From contig CAVHIG010000007.1 in assembly GCA_963636105.1 (NCBI GenBank), forward strand, positions 1-45,719: a stretch of 45,719 bases of DNA. Reading direction: 5' to 3'. This stretch comes from CAVHIG01 sp963636105. Its GTDB lineage: Bacteria > Bacillota > Clostridia > Peptostreptococcales > Anaerovoracaceae. Both the position numbers and the translations under genes were made by a program. The notes beneath the pieces were generated by a model. That model was given only the letters and a program-made list of their open reading frames with translations, made no database searches and was not told the origin of the DNA. Below are positions 24,171 to 33,111 of the stretch, piece after piece; within the stretch, counting starts at the first letter, position 1, and every line of letters starts with the position of its first letter.

Positions 24171-25403
24171 TTATTCCTTTTTCTTCCTGAGCATAAAGTT
24201 TTTGCCAACCGGTTTTGCCATTTTGATTTTGAGTATCTGCTGAGGATGCGGTGCACTCTCTATAGGCGTCCCTTCCTCATCGAGCATCACCTCAAGTTTT
24301 TGTGTAAAAAAGTCCGTATAAGGACCGAAAATTTCGATCTCATCACCTATGCACATCTTATTTCTCTGCTCCACAACAGCCATGCCCGTAGACTCATCGT
24401 AGCTTTTTACAAGACCTACAAAGGTATAATCTCTCGTATATGCGCTTGTCTGATAGTTTTGATCCTTATTTGTAGGCTTATTGAAGAAAAATCCGGTAGT
24501 AAATTCTCTGTGACTCACCTTCTTCAGCTCAGAAAGCCATTCCTCCTTGAATACATAATTTTTCGGATCCGCGTAATATGCGTCTATCGCTTTTCTATAG
24601 GCGCTCACAATCGTAGCTACATAGAAAATACTCTTCATTCTGCCTTCTATCTTTGCAGAGGAGACACCCGCTTCTATCAATTCCGGAAGATGTTCTATCA
24701 TGCAAAGATCTCTGGAATTTAAAATATATGTGCCGCGCTGATCCTCCTCTATAGGATAATACTGCCCCGGTCTTTGCTCCTCTACAAGTGCATACTTCCA
24801 GCGGCATGGATGAGCACAGGCTCCGCGATTTGCGTCTCTTTCAATCATAAAATTGCTCAAAAGACATCTGCCTGAATATGATATACACATAGCGCCCTGC
24901 ACAAAGGCCTCAAATTCCATGTCCTTTCCCATTACGCGTTTTAGTTTACGTATTTCCGTTATTGTCAACTCTCTTGCGAGTACAATCCTCTTGAAGCCCT
25001 GCTTTGCCCAGAATTGCGCTGTTTTGTAATTTGTCATGTTCGCCTGCGTAGAAAGATGCAGCTCAGCATCCGGAATAATCTCCTTCACAAGCTCTATCAC
25101 ACCCGGATCAGAGACAATAAAGCCGTCTATCGGAAGATCTTTTATTTTATTCAAATACCTTTCAAGCGGCTTTATATCCTCATTGTGCGGAAAAATATTC
25201 ATAGCAAGATAAGCTCTTGCACCCTTTTCATGAGCATATGAGAGGCCTTCCTTCATATCCTTGATCGTCAGATTTCCGGCTCCGGCACGCAGACTAAACA
25301 TCTCTCCGCCAAAATATACGGCATCCGCGCCATAATCCACAGCTATTTTCAGCTTTTCGAGATCCCCTGCGGGCGCGAGCAATTCTATTTTCTTCTTTTT
25401 CAA
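24171..25403 (-). CDS. trhP: U32-family protein, probable tRNA U34 hydroxylation protein TrhP
   Basis: A 410-residue member of the so-called peptidase U32 family. The signature is present as EAFVQGAMCISYSGRCLLS, followed by further cysteines in ANRGACAHPCRWKYAL. The N terminus IELLAPAGDLEKLKIAVDYGADAVYFGG is standard. In B. subtilis the matching proteins (YrrN/YrrO, TrhP1/2) make 5-hydroxyuridine at tRNA position 34, and the next gene there encodes the methyltransferase that completes 5-methoxyuridine. The same mltG-methyltransferase-U32 order here supports that role. Only one long U32 gene is present, comparable in size to YrrO. Protease activity is not supported. Confidence 0.85.
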   Translation of the reverse strand: MKKKKIELLAPAGDLEKLKIAVDYGADAVYFGGEMFSLRAGAGNLTIKDMKEGLSYAHEKGARAYLAMNIFPHNEDIKPLERYLNKIKDLPIDGFIVSDPGVIELVKEIIPDAELHLSTQANMTNYKTAQFWAKQGFKRIVLARELTITEIRKLKRVMGKDMEFEAFVQGAMCISYSGRCLLSNFMIERDANRGACAHPCRWKYALVEEQRPGQYYPIEEDQRGTYILNSRDLCMIEHLPELIEAGVSSAKIEGRMKSIFYVATIVSAYRKAIDAYYADPKNYVFKEEWLSELKKVSHREFTTGFFFNKPTNKDQNYQTSAYTRDYTFVGLVKSYDESTGMAVVEQRNKMCIGDEIEIFGPYTDFFTQKLEVMLDEEGTPIESAPHPQQILKIKMAKPVGKNFMLRKKKE

Positions 25404-25422
25404 AATCCAAAACTCTCCTTTT

Positions 25423-26091
25423 TTATTTCAAGATACTTATAGTGAGTCCGTCACCCACTGAAAGAAGCGAGGTGTCAGCACCCTCAAAATCCATAAGAAA
25501 GTCTACAAACTCCCTCATCTTCCTGATATTTGTCTTATACTTTCCATCCGGATCATACTCATCCGAAACCGTACGTCCGTGAAAGAGTACATTGTCGCAT
25601 ACAATCACGGATCCCTTTTGCGTAAGCTTCATGGACGCATCCCAAAATTCCTTATAGTGACTCTTGCCCGCATCTATAAAGACAAAATCATATGGCGCAA
25701 GTCCCTCCGTATGCATCTGCACGGACAGCCTTTCCATCCTCTCAAGAGCATCACCCTTGAGCACATGCACACGCTCTGAAAGGCCTAGAGCAGCCAAATT
25801 CTCCACAGCCTCCTCATACATATCCTCATCACGTTCAATCGTAATGACTCTTCCATCACCCATAGCAGTCGCAAAGCATGCTGAAGAATAACCTATCGCG
25901 CTTCCTATCTCAAGCACGCGATTTGGCCTTTGAATGCGTATGAGATTCAAAAGAAGAGTCTCCGTATCCCTCAAAATAATAGGAATATGCCGTTCTTCCG
26001 CGACAGCACGCATAGCCGCCAGCTCCTCTGAAAGAGGCACATAATAGCCGTTTACAAATTCTACGACTTTATCATTAGTTATATTGCTCAT
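25423..26091 (-). CDS. trmR: SAM O-methyltransferase, probable tRNA 5-hydroxyuridine methyltransferase TrmR
   Basis: A 222-residue class I O-methyltransferase of the caffeoyl-CoA/catechol type. SAM-binding segment VLEIGSAIGYSSACFATAM, acidic VITIERDEDM, and the metal/substrate segment FVFIDAGKSHYKEFWDA followed by VIVCDNVLF are visible. Because it lies between mltG and a U32 gene, as B. subtilis yrrM (trmR) does, the likely reaction is methylation of ho5U34 to mo5U34 in tRNA. Gaps are 19 bp to the U32 gene and 58 bp from mltG. Confidence 0.85.
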   Translation of the reverse strand: MSNITNDKVVEFVNGYYVPLSEELAAMRAVAEERHIPIILRDTETLLLNLIRIQRPNRVLEIGSAIGYSSACFATAMGDGRVITIERDEDMYEEAVENLAALGLSERVHVLKGDALERMERLSVQMHTEGLAPYDFVFIDAGKSHYKEFWDASMKLTQKGSVIVCDNVLFHGRTVSDEYDPDGKYKTNIRKMREFVDFLMDFEGADTSLLSVGDGLTISILK

Positions 26092-26149
26092 CTCAATCTT
26101 CCTTTCAGTACATTGCAGAAAGTATTTACCGATACTGACTCGCTTATTT

Positions 26150-27247
26150 TTACTCAGACTCAGCTATCGCCTTTTGATATTTTTCCTTATATTTCAAAAA
26201 TTCACCATAAGTAGAAGCAAAGTTATGTGAGCCATCAAGCTTTTCACTTACAACAAAATAATAGTAATCCGTATCAGCAGGATAAAGCGCCGCTTCTATG
26301 GCCTTTGCTCCCGGTGAGCATATAGGTCCCGGCGGAAGTCCGGCATACATATAAGTATTGTATGGCGAATCATATTTTGTATCCTGCAATGTCACATAGC
26401 CCTTATTGTCTCCAAGAGCATACAGCACCGTCGAGCACATCTCAAGATTCTGACCGATAGCAAGTCTGTTGTAGATTACGCTTGATATAAGCTCTCTATC
26501 CTTATCTACCTTCGCCTCTTTCTCTATAATAGAAGCGATTGTCAGCACCTGATACGGCGTATAGCCGAGCTCTTCGCATCTTGCATAGGCCTCCTCATCA
26601 AAGACCTTATCAAATTGCGTGAGAAGCTTTTCTATCACATCATGCGCGCTCGCATCTGCGTAGACATCATATGTTTCAGGGAAGAGCACGCCCTCATACC
26701 TGTTTTCGCCGCTCACACTGTCCGGAATTTCCCCTGCAAAATTAAAATCAAAGTCTCCCTCCGAAAGCTCCGCGAGAAACTGCGCAGAATCCACTACGCC
26801 CTGGCTTGCGAGCTTCTCCGCAGTTTCCGCAATGCGAAGACCCTCAGGCAGCGTAAACCGCGCAGTATTTGATTTTCCGTAGCATAGCGCATCCATCAGC
26901 TCTGTGCCGCTCATAGAAGGCGAAAGTGAATAATCGCCCGCCTGGAATTTTCCGTCATAGCCTTCCTTTTTTGCAAGAGCCTTGAATTTCGAAGCAGAGC
27001 CTATGATGCCCTCGCTTTCCAAAAGCTTACTTATGGATGTTGTGGAGGCACCGCTTGGCACTGTAATGCTGTAAAATTCTGTATCATCCGCATTATATGG
27101 CTTTTCAGCACCGCCCACATAAGCATTGTAGCCAAGCACTCCCGCAAGCAGCAAAACTATAATGAGTATAAGTGGAAGAGCAAGCTTTTTCTTTTTCTTG
27201 CGTCTCTTTCCGCCTCTTCCTGTTCTTGTATTTTCAATATTTTCCAT
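26150..27247 (-). CDS. mltG: Endolytic murein transglycosylase MltG (YceG-like)
   Basis: A 365-residue membrane-anchored glycan-cleaving enzyme thought to end nascent peptidoglycan chains. A very basic cytoplasmic head (RGGKRRKKKKK) leads to one membrane helix (LALPLILIIVLLLAGVLGY, about 22-40). The outer part contains the LysM-like region and the YceG core, with the catalytic glutamate in TIASIIEKEAKVDKDRELISSVIYNRL and the later SPYNTYMYAGLPPGPICSPG motif. It begins downstream of the efp terminator; no clear promoter was identified in the short gap. Confidence 0.93.
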   Translation of the reverse strand: MENIENTRTGRGGKRRKKKKKLALPLILIIVLLLAGVLGYNAYVGGAEKPYNADDTEFYSITVPSGASTTSISKLLESEGIIGSASKFKALAKKEGYDGKFQAGDYSLSPSMSGTELMDALCYGKSNTARFTLPEGLRIAETAEKLASQGVVDSAQFLAELSEGDFDFNFAGEIPDSVSGENRYEGVLFPETYDVYADASAHDVIEKLLTQFDKVFDEEAYARCEELGYTPYQVLTIASIIEKEAKVDKDRELISSVIYNRLAIGQNLEMCSTVLYALGDNKGYVTLQDTKYDSPYNTYMYAGLPPGPICSPGAKAIEAALYPADTDYYYFVVSEKLDGSHNFASTYGEFLKYKEKYQKAIAESE

Positions 27248-27331
27248 TTGTTGCCTTTCTGATTTTAGAAGAGACAGCCCTCAAAAGCCAAATTTCCAAA
27301 ATCAAGTAAAAATATATACCTTTACAAAATG

Positions 27332-27364
27332 CAAAAAGGGGACGTAAAAGCATACACGTCCCCC
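27332..27364 (-). terminator. Intrinsic terminator of efp
   Basis: GGGGACGT (27338-27345) pairs with ACGTCCCC (27356-27363) around a 10-nt loop. On the minus strand it is followed by TTTTT. It lies about 17 nt past the efp stop codon. Confidence 0.9.
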
Positions 27365-27380
27365 AAAGCTTTCTTTTATA

Positions 27381-27941
27381 TTATTTTGCTCTGCCCAGAT
27401 ATTCACCTGTTCTTGTGTCGATCTGAATAAGCTCGCCCTCTTCGATAAAGATAGGTACCTGTACTACAGCGCCTGTCTCTACAGTAGCAGCCTTTGTAAC
27501 GTTTGTAGCAGTATTTCCCTTTACACCCGGCTCAGTCTCTATAACCTTGAGGTTTACAAAGTTTGGAGCTTCTACGAGGAAAGCTGCGCCCTTATAGAAC
27601 TTTACAGTAGCCTCATCGTTTTCACGAAGGAATCTGATAGCGTCTTCTACCTGCTCCTGCATAAGAGGAACCTGCTCAAATGTCTCCTGATCCATGAAGT
27701 AGTAGAGCTCACCGTCATTATAGAGGTACTGCATCATCTTCGTCTCTATATGTGCCTTTGGAAATTTGTCATCCGGATTGAAGGCTTCTTCTCTTGTAGC
27801 GCCTGTGATGATATTCTTGTATTTTGTTCTTACGAAAGCTGCGCCCTTGCCCGGCTTTACGTGAAGGAAGTCAAGCACTACATGAGGCTCTCCGTTAATT
27901 TCAAAAGTTACACCTTTTCTAAAATCGCTTGCATAAATCAT
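27381..27941 (-). CDS. efp: Translation elongation factor P
   Basis: A 186-residue, three-domain tRNA-mimic that relieves ribosome stalling at polyproline. The N-terminal KOW-like domain has the tip VKPGKGAAFVRTK, whose lysine near residue 32 is the usual site for modification; the C-terminal OB domain contains GVKGNTATNVTKAATVETGAVVQVPIFIEEGE and ends in IDTRTGEYLGRAK. AAGGAGA precedes the ATG. It has its own promoter and terminator, so expression is separate from the flanking operons. Confidence 0.97.
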   Translation of the reverse strand: MIYASDFRKGVTFEINGEPHVVLDFLHVKPGKGAAFVRTKYKNIITGATREEAFNPDDKFPKAHIETKMMQYLYNDGELYYFMDQETFEQVPLMQEQVEDAIRFLRENDEATVKFYKGAAFLVEAPNFVNLKVIETEPGVKGNTATNVTKAATVETGAVVQVPIFIEEGELIQIDTRTGEYLGRAK

Positions 27942-27975
27942 AATGAAAATCTCTCCTTACTATTCAACTTTTTAT

Positions 27976-28005
27976 ATTTTATCACATCATGTATGGCATT
28001 GTCAC
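27976..28005 (-). promoter_or_regulatory. Promoter of efp
   Basis: On the minus strand GTGACA (28000-28005) is followed after 18 bp by TAAAAT (27976-27981), with a TGA immediately upstream forming an extended -10. The expected transcript starts roughly 25-30 nt before the efp ATG. Confidence 0.65.
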
Positions 28006-28046
28006 GAAAAAACTGCTACAAAACCTTTTTTTGTAAATTTTTCGCG
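28003..28046 (-). terminator. Possible terminator after ylbF
   Basis: A long AT-rich imperfect hairpin: CACGAAAAA (28003-28011) with TTTTTCGCG (28038-28046, one G-T) and an inner TACAAAA/TTTTGTA stem (28017-28035). It overlaps the efp -35 region. There is no separate U-tract beyond the stem, so termination is uncertain. Confidence 0.35.
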
Positions 28047-28089
28047 ACGCTCCCTGTAAAAAACGGACTTCAGTCGCTTGCAATAGATC

Positions 28090-28431
28090 CTATTCTGCAG
28101 GCTGCTCTATGCCCATGACATCTCCCAGAATCTTATATACATCGCCCATCATTATCTGAAAGCGCATCTCGCATTGCATATATTCAGCCGCGAGAGGATC
28201 TCTCATCATGACGCCGTAGAGATTTTGTACCGTCTCTGTAAGCTCAGGACCCAGCTCCTCGCCCATCATCTGCTTCGCCTGAAGTTCAAATTGCTTTGTC
28301 TGAAAATCCTTTATCATAGCAGCAAGCTCCGCGTTTGCGTTTACAGCAGCTTTTGCGGCTTCATATTGCTTGTATTCTTCTGATTCCTTTATCGCTCTTG
28401 ACAGGCTGTGCGCCTCATCATAAACATTCAT
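28090..28431 (-). CDS. YlbF/YmcA family regulator
   Basis: A 113-residue helical protein of the YlbF family (Com_YlbF). The pattern YDEAHSLSRAIKESEEYKQYEAAKAAVNAN...AELAAMIKDFQTKQFELQAKQMMGE is characteristic, as is the GDVYKILGDVMGIE end. In B. subtilis YlbF, YmcA and YaaT form a complex that works with RNase Y in mRNA processing. Here the gene follows rnj by 42 bp, so a link to RNA turnover is plausible. Which member of the family this is cannot be decided. Confidence 0.85.
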   Translation of the reverse strand: MNVYDEAHSLSRAIKESEEYKQYEAAKAAVNANAELAAMIKDFQTKQFELQAKQMMGEELGPELTETVQNLYGVMMRDPLAAEYMQCEMRFQIMMGDVYKILGDVMGIEQPAE

Positions 28432-28473
28432 GGCTATCTCCTTTCAAAATATAATAAAAGTACAAAATTTATC

Positions 28474-30519
28474 TTATACCTCAAGGAAAATCGGCAAAAT
28501 CATTGGACTTCTTTGAGTTTTTTCATAAATAAATCTTCTTAAATCGTCTCTTACGGCGGATTTCAGCCCGTTCCAGTCTTTAAAGTTTTCCTTTGTACTA
28601 CGTTCGAGAGTCCTTATTACAATCTTTCTCGCCTGCTCTATCAAATCCTCATTTTCTCTCACATATACAAAGCCACGGGATATTATATCCGGCCCCGAGC
28701 ATACCATACCGCTTGCCTGCTCTATAGCAGCCACAACTATAATGAGTCCGGACTCCGAAAGCAGCTTTCTGTCTCGAAGCACGATATTTCCTACATCGCC
28801 TACGCCAAGGCCATCCACAAGCACTGCTTCCGCAGGCACCTCCTCAGGCGCGATTTCAAATCTATTTTTGCTCACATTGAGGACATTTCCGTTTTCAAGA
28901 ATCAGAATGTTTTCCTCAGGCATCCCAAGCGTCTGCGCTATAAAAGCGTGCTGTTTCAGATGTCTGTACTCTCCATGCACCGGCATAAAATACTTTGGTC
29001 TTATCAAAGAATGTATCAGCTTAAGCTCCTCTTGGCAAGCATGTCCCGATACATGAGTATCCGCAATATCAGAATATATAACCTCAGCGCCCTTCTCAAG
29101 CAGCCTGTTTACTACATTTGAGACAGTCTTTTCATTTCCGGGTACCGGAGTAGAAGACAGGATAATCATATCTCCCCGCTTTATCTGCACCGACTTATGC
29201 TCCGATGTCGCCATTCTCGCAAGCGCAGACATCGGCTCGCCCTGACTTCCCGTCGTGATTATTACAAGCTCACTATCCGGAATCCCCTTTATCTTATTTA
29301 TATCCACAAGGGTATTCGCCGGTATTTTAAGATATCCGAGCTCTATAGCCAGGCTCACTACATTTACCATGCTGCGGCCGGAAATCGCCACCTTCCTGCC
29401 GTTCATCACGGCATTGTCTATAATCTTTTGCACTCTGTGCACATTCGAGGAAAAAGTTGCTATAATTATACGCGCCTTTGAGCCCCGGAATATATTTGCA
29501 AGCGTCCTTCCTACAACCTTTTCAGACGGCGTAAAGCCCGGTCTTATGGCATTTGTACTGTCCGCCATAAGCAGAAGCACGCCCTTTGAACCGATATCCG
29601 CAAGCCTTGCAAAATTTATAGGTTCGCCATCCACCGGCGTATAGTCCACCTTAAAATCTCCCGTATGGAAAACCATGCCCGCCGGCGTCTTTATAGCAAG
29701 GCATATGGCATCCGCGATAGAATGCGTAGTCCTTATAGTCTCCACCTCAAAGCAGCCCAGCTTTATCTTGTCACCGGCATTTACTCTGTTGAGATTTCCC
29801 GCAATTCCATGCTCCTTAAGCTTGTTTTCCACAAGCCCCAGCGTCAGCCTCGTCCCGTAAATCGGAACATTTACCGCCTTGAGCAGGTAAGGAATACCTC
29901 CTATATGATCCTCATGCCCGTGAGTCAGCACCACGCCCCTCAGCTTGTCACTGTTTTTTATAACATAGCTGAAGTCCGGAATGACCACGTCTATACCATA
30001 CATTTCATCGCTTGGAAATGACATACCGCAATCGATTATCATAATATCGTCGCCGTACTCAAGCAGCGTCATATTCTTTCCGATTTCATTGAGTCCGCCG
30101 ATAGGAATGACTCGCAATGCCTTCTCACGGCTCTTTTTAGCAGTCTTTGGCTTTGCCGCGGAAACATCGCCGTTTGCGCCCGCCTTTGAGGCCTTCGAAG
30201 AAGCCGAGGCTACGGATTTTGCAGCTGCTTTTGAGCTCGCTGCTTTTGTAGCTGATTGACGTCCGCCCGACTTTGCGCTACCGCCCTTTGCAGGAGCAGA
30301 CTTTGCGCTGCCCGGCTTTGATGAAGCCTTAGCCTTTGAAGGCGCTGCCTTTTTCTTTTTCACAGTCTTTGCGACAGTCTCCTTTACAAGCTCAGTAGCC
30401 TTTGCTGCCTTATTTCCCGCAGACTTTGCCTTTGTAGCCGTGCTTTTACTTTTTTTGCTTTTTTTACTATTATTTGTATTTGTCTCCTTTTGATTTTGAA
30501 TTTCCGTTTCTTTATTCAT
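28474..30519 (-). CDS. rnj: Ribonuclease J with long basic N-terminal extension
   Basis: A 681-residue metallo-beta-lactamase/beta-CASP ribonuclease with 5'-3' exo- and endonuclease activity in mRNA decay and rRNA maturation. The core starts near residue 134 (ALRVIPIGGLNEIGKN) with the metal motif HGHEDH at 200-205, then HTGDFK, DSTNA, the beta-CASP segment TTGSQGEP and HVSGHA, and the C-terminal DVGNIVLRDR part. The first 132 residues are a low-complexity Lys/Ala/Ser stretch that most RNase J proteins (about 555 residues) lack. The gene follows a 57-nt nested hairpin in the leuS-rnj gap. An AGGAG site lies 15 nt before the ATG, longer than usual. Confidence 0.95.
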   Translation of the reverse strand: MNKETEIQNQKETNTNNSKKSKKSKSTATKAKSAGNKAAKATELVKETVAKTVKKKKAAPSKAKASSKPGSAKSAPAKGGSAKSGGRQSATKAASSKAAAKSVASASSKASKAGANGDVSAAKPKTAKKSREKALRVIPIGGLNEIGKNMTLLEYGDDIMIIDCGMSFPSDEMYGIDVVIPDFSYVIKNSDKLRGVVLTHGHEDHIGGIPYLLKAVNVPIYGTRLTLGLVENKLKEHGIAGNLNRVNAGDKIKLGCFEVETIRTTHSIADAICLAIKTPAGMVFHTGDFKVDYTPVDGEPINFARLADIGSKGVLLLMADSTNAIRPGFTPSEKVVGRTLANIFRGSKARIIIATFSSNVHRVQKIIDNAVMNGRKVAISGRSMVNVVSLAIELGYLKIPANTLVDINKIKGIPDSELVIITTGSQGEPMSALARMATSEHKSVQIKRGDMIILSSTPVPGNEKTVSNVVNRLLEKGAEVIYSDIADTHVSGHACQEELKLIHSLIRPKYFMPVHGEYRHLKQHAFIAQTLGMPEENILILENGNVLNVSKNRFEIAPEEVPAEAVLVDGLGVGDVGNIVLRDRKLLSESGLIIVVAAIEQASGMVCSGPDIISRGFVYVRENEDLIEQARKIVIRTLERSTKENFKDWNGLKSAVRDDLRRFIYEKTQRSPMILPIFLEV

Positions 30520-30555
30520 CTATTGGCAACTTCACTCCTTCCTTTTACCAATTCA

Positions 30556-30612
30556 GGCCGGAAGAAAAATGCGAGCACAAATGTTCAGCCTGCATTTTTC
30601 AAAATTCCGGCC
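30556..30612 (-). other. Long nested hairpin between leuS and rnj
   Basis: GGCCGGAA (30556-30563) pairs perfectly with TTCCGGCC (30605-30612). Directly inside it, GAAAAATGC (30564-30572) pairs perfectly with GCATTTTTC (30592-30600), leaving only a 4-nt A bulge. A short apical stem GAGCA/TGTTC is also possible. It lies after the leuS stop and about 37 nt before the rnj ATG. It has no trailing U-tract, so a processing site, RNA stabiliser or rnj leader element is more likely than a simple terminator. Confidence 0.7.
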
Positions 30613-30636
30613 GTATACTTTCCGATTTGCTATTTA

Positions 30637-33108
30637 CTATTTTGCTACTACATTGAGCAATTTGTCAGGCACTGCGATAATTTTTATTATCTGCTTGCCG
30701 TCAAGAAGTGCCTTTACCTTCTCCTCATCCATTACAAGAGTCTGGAATTCTTCCTTTGAAAGACCTGTCGGCACATCGATCTTTTCCTTTACCTTGCCAT
30801 TGAGCTGTACTACGATCTCTACAGAATCCTTTACCAGAGCACTCTCATCATAAGAAGGCCAGCTCTCTGTATATACGGACTCATTATGACCGAGATGCTG
30901 CCACATTTCCTCGCAGATATGCGGCGTAAACGGCGAGAGTACCAGCACGAGCTTCTCTACCGCGTCCTTGAGGAGGCCCTTATTTATATCCTTCTTATCT
31001 CTGTAACGATACATCTCGTTTACGAGCTCCATGATAGAGGAGATTGCGGTATTGAACTGGAATCTGCCGCCTACATCCTCAGCTACCTTCTTTACAGAAG
31101 TATTGAGGGCATACGCAAGTGCCTTATCATCGCTGTTCTGGAGAGTATAGCTTTCCGGAGCATCCTTTATAACCTCAGCGAGATCATATACGAGTCTGTA
31201 TACTCTGTTCAGGAATCTGTAAGAGCCTTCTACACCGGCGTCAGACCAGTCGAGCTCCTTTTCAGGTGGTGCCGCAAAGAGTATGAAAAGACGCGCTGTA
31301 TCGCTGCCGTACTTTGCCAGGATCTCCGCAGGACTTACGACGTTTCCTATAGACTTACTCATCTTCTTGCCGTCCTTATTTACCATGCCCTGAGTCAGGA
31401 GGTTCTTGAACGGCTCCTCATGGTCTACAAGACCGAGATCATAGAGTGCCATCTGGAAGAATCTGGAATAGAGCAGATGGAGTATAGCATGCTCTACACC
31501 GCCGATATACTGGTCTACATCCATCCAATAGCCCTGCTTTTCCTTTGCGAAGGCCTCTTTGTCATTCTTTGCGTCGCAATATCTGAGGAAGTACCATGAT
31601 GAATCCAGGAAGGTATCCATGGTATCTATCTCGCGCTTTGCAGGTCTGCCGCATACAGGGCAAGTCGTATCTACAAAGGTCTTGCTCGAAGCTATAGGAG
31701 ACTCACCCTTACCTGTAAATTCTACGTCTGTAGGCAGGATTACAGGAAGATTTTCTTCCTTTTCTGGCACCCAGCCGCAGTGCTCACAATTTATCATAGG
31801 TATAGGAGTACCCCAATATCTCTGTCTTGAGATAAGCCAGTCACGAAGCTTAAAGTTTGTCGTGCGCTTTCCAAGCTTATTTTCCTCAAGATATTCAGCT
31901 ACCTTTTCAATAGCCTCACGATTGTTCATTCCGGTAAATTTTCCGGAATTGATCATTGTACCCTCAGCTACAAAGGCAGCGTCCAGGTTATTTATATCGA
32001 TATCAGGATTTCCAGGATCTACTACAGGTATGATTTCGAGGTCAAATTTCTTTGCAAAATCAAAGTCACGCTCATCGTGTGCAGGTACTGCCATGATGGC
32101 TCCTGTGCCGTATCCCATGAGTACATAATCGGAAATGAAGATAGGCACTTCCTCACCATTCATAGGATTTATCGCGTATCTGCCGATAAATACACCTGTC
32201 TTTTCTCTCGTTGTGGAGGTTCTCTCTATTTCATTTACGTGCTGTACCTTGTCGATATATTCTTTTACAGCCGCTTCCTGCTCATTTCCTTCTACGAGGC
32301 TGAGTACATAAGGATGCTCAGGTGCAAGTACCATATAGGTTACACCAAAGAGCGTATCACATCTTGTAGTGAAGACAGTAAGCTTTCTGTCATCGCCCTT
32401 TATCTTGAAGTCGATCTCAGCGCCTACGGACTTTCCTATCCAGTTCTTCTGCATGAGCTTTACCTTTGCAGGCCAGCCTGTCAGAGTGTCGATATTTGCG
32501 AGGAGTCTATCTGCGTAATCTGTAATCTTGAAATACCACTGTGAAAGGTTTTTCTTTCCTACCGGGCTTCCGCAGCGCTCGCAGCAACCGCCTACTACCT
32601 GCTCATTTGCAAGTACTGTCTGGCAGCTCGGGCACCAGTTTACAGGATTTTCCTTCTTATACGCGAGACCCTTCTTGAAGAACTGTATAAAGATCCACTG
32701 CATCCACTTATAATAGCTCGGATGGCAGGTAACTACCTCTCTGTCCCAGTCATAGGAGAGGCCGAGCTGTCTGAGCTGCTGCTCCATCTCATGAATGTTG
32801 TCCCAGGTCCATTTGCTCGGCTCTATACCATGCTTTATGGCCGCGTTTTCAGCAGGAAGTCCAAAAGCGTCGAAGCCCATTGGGTGAAGGACATTATATC
32901 CTGCCATATGCTTTTGTCTCGCTACAACATCACCTATTGCGTAATTTCTCACATGACCCATGTGAAGCTTTCCTGACGGATAAGGAAACATTTCGAGTAC
33001 ATAATACTTTTCCTTGTCCGGATCTTCCGTAACCTTAAAGAGTTTGTTGTCCTCCCAGTATTTTTGCCATTTTGATTCTATCTGAGAAAAATTATACTTT
33101 GCATCCAT
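30637..33108 (-). CDS. leuS: Leucyl-tRNA synthetase
   Basis: An 823-residue class I synthetase. The HIGH-type motif is PSGKLHMGHVRN near residue 48 and the KMSKS motif is in DGKKMSKSIGNVVSP. A CP1 editing domain lies between them, and zinc-type cysteine pairs are seen in CPSCQTVLANEQ...CCERCGSP and CEHCGWVP...CPVCGRPA. Normal bacterial length. It follows rsfS by 3 bp. No T-box leader is visible, since it is internal to an operon. Confidence 0.97.
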   Translation of the reverse strand: MDAKYNFSQIESKWQKYWEDNKLFKVTEDPDKEKYYVLEMFPYPSGKLHMGHVRNYAIGDVVARQKHMAGYNVLHPMGFDAFGLPAENAAIKHGIEPSKWTWDNIHEMEQQLRQLGLSYDWDREVVTCHPSYYKWMQWIFIQFFKKGLAYKKENPVNWCPSCQTVLANEQVVGGCCERCGSPVGKKNLSQWYFKITDYADRLLANIDTLTGWPAKVKLMQKNWIGKSVGAEIDFKIKGDDRKLTVFTTRCDTLFGVTYMVLAPEHPYVLSLVEGNEQEAAVKEYIDKVQHVNEIERTSTTREKTGVFIGRYAINPMNGEEVPIFISDYVLMGYGTGAIMAVPAHDERDFDFAKKFDLEIIPVVDPGNPDIDINNLDAAFVAEGTMINSGKFTGMNNREAIEKVAEYLEENKLGKRTTNFKLRDWLISRQRYWGTPIPMINCEHCGWVPEKEENLPVILPTDVEFTGKGESPIASSKTFVDTTCPVCGRPAKREIDTMDTFLDSSWYFLRYCDAKNDKEAFAKEKQGYWMDVDQYIGGVEHAILHLLYSRFFQMALYDLGLVDHEEPFKNLLTQGMVNKDGKKMSKSIGNVVSPAEILAKYGSDTARLFILFAAPPEKELDWSDAGVEGSYRFLNRVYRLVYDLAEVIKDAPESYTLQNSDDKALAYALNTSVKKVAEDVGGRFQFNTAISSIMELVNEMYRYRDKKDINKGLLKDAVEKLVLVLSPFTPHICEEMWQHLGHNESVYTESWPSYDESALVKDSVEIVVQLNGKVKEKIDVPTGLSKEEFQTLVMDEEKVKALLDGKQIIKIIAVPDKLLNVVAK

Positions 33109-33111
33109 TTT

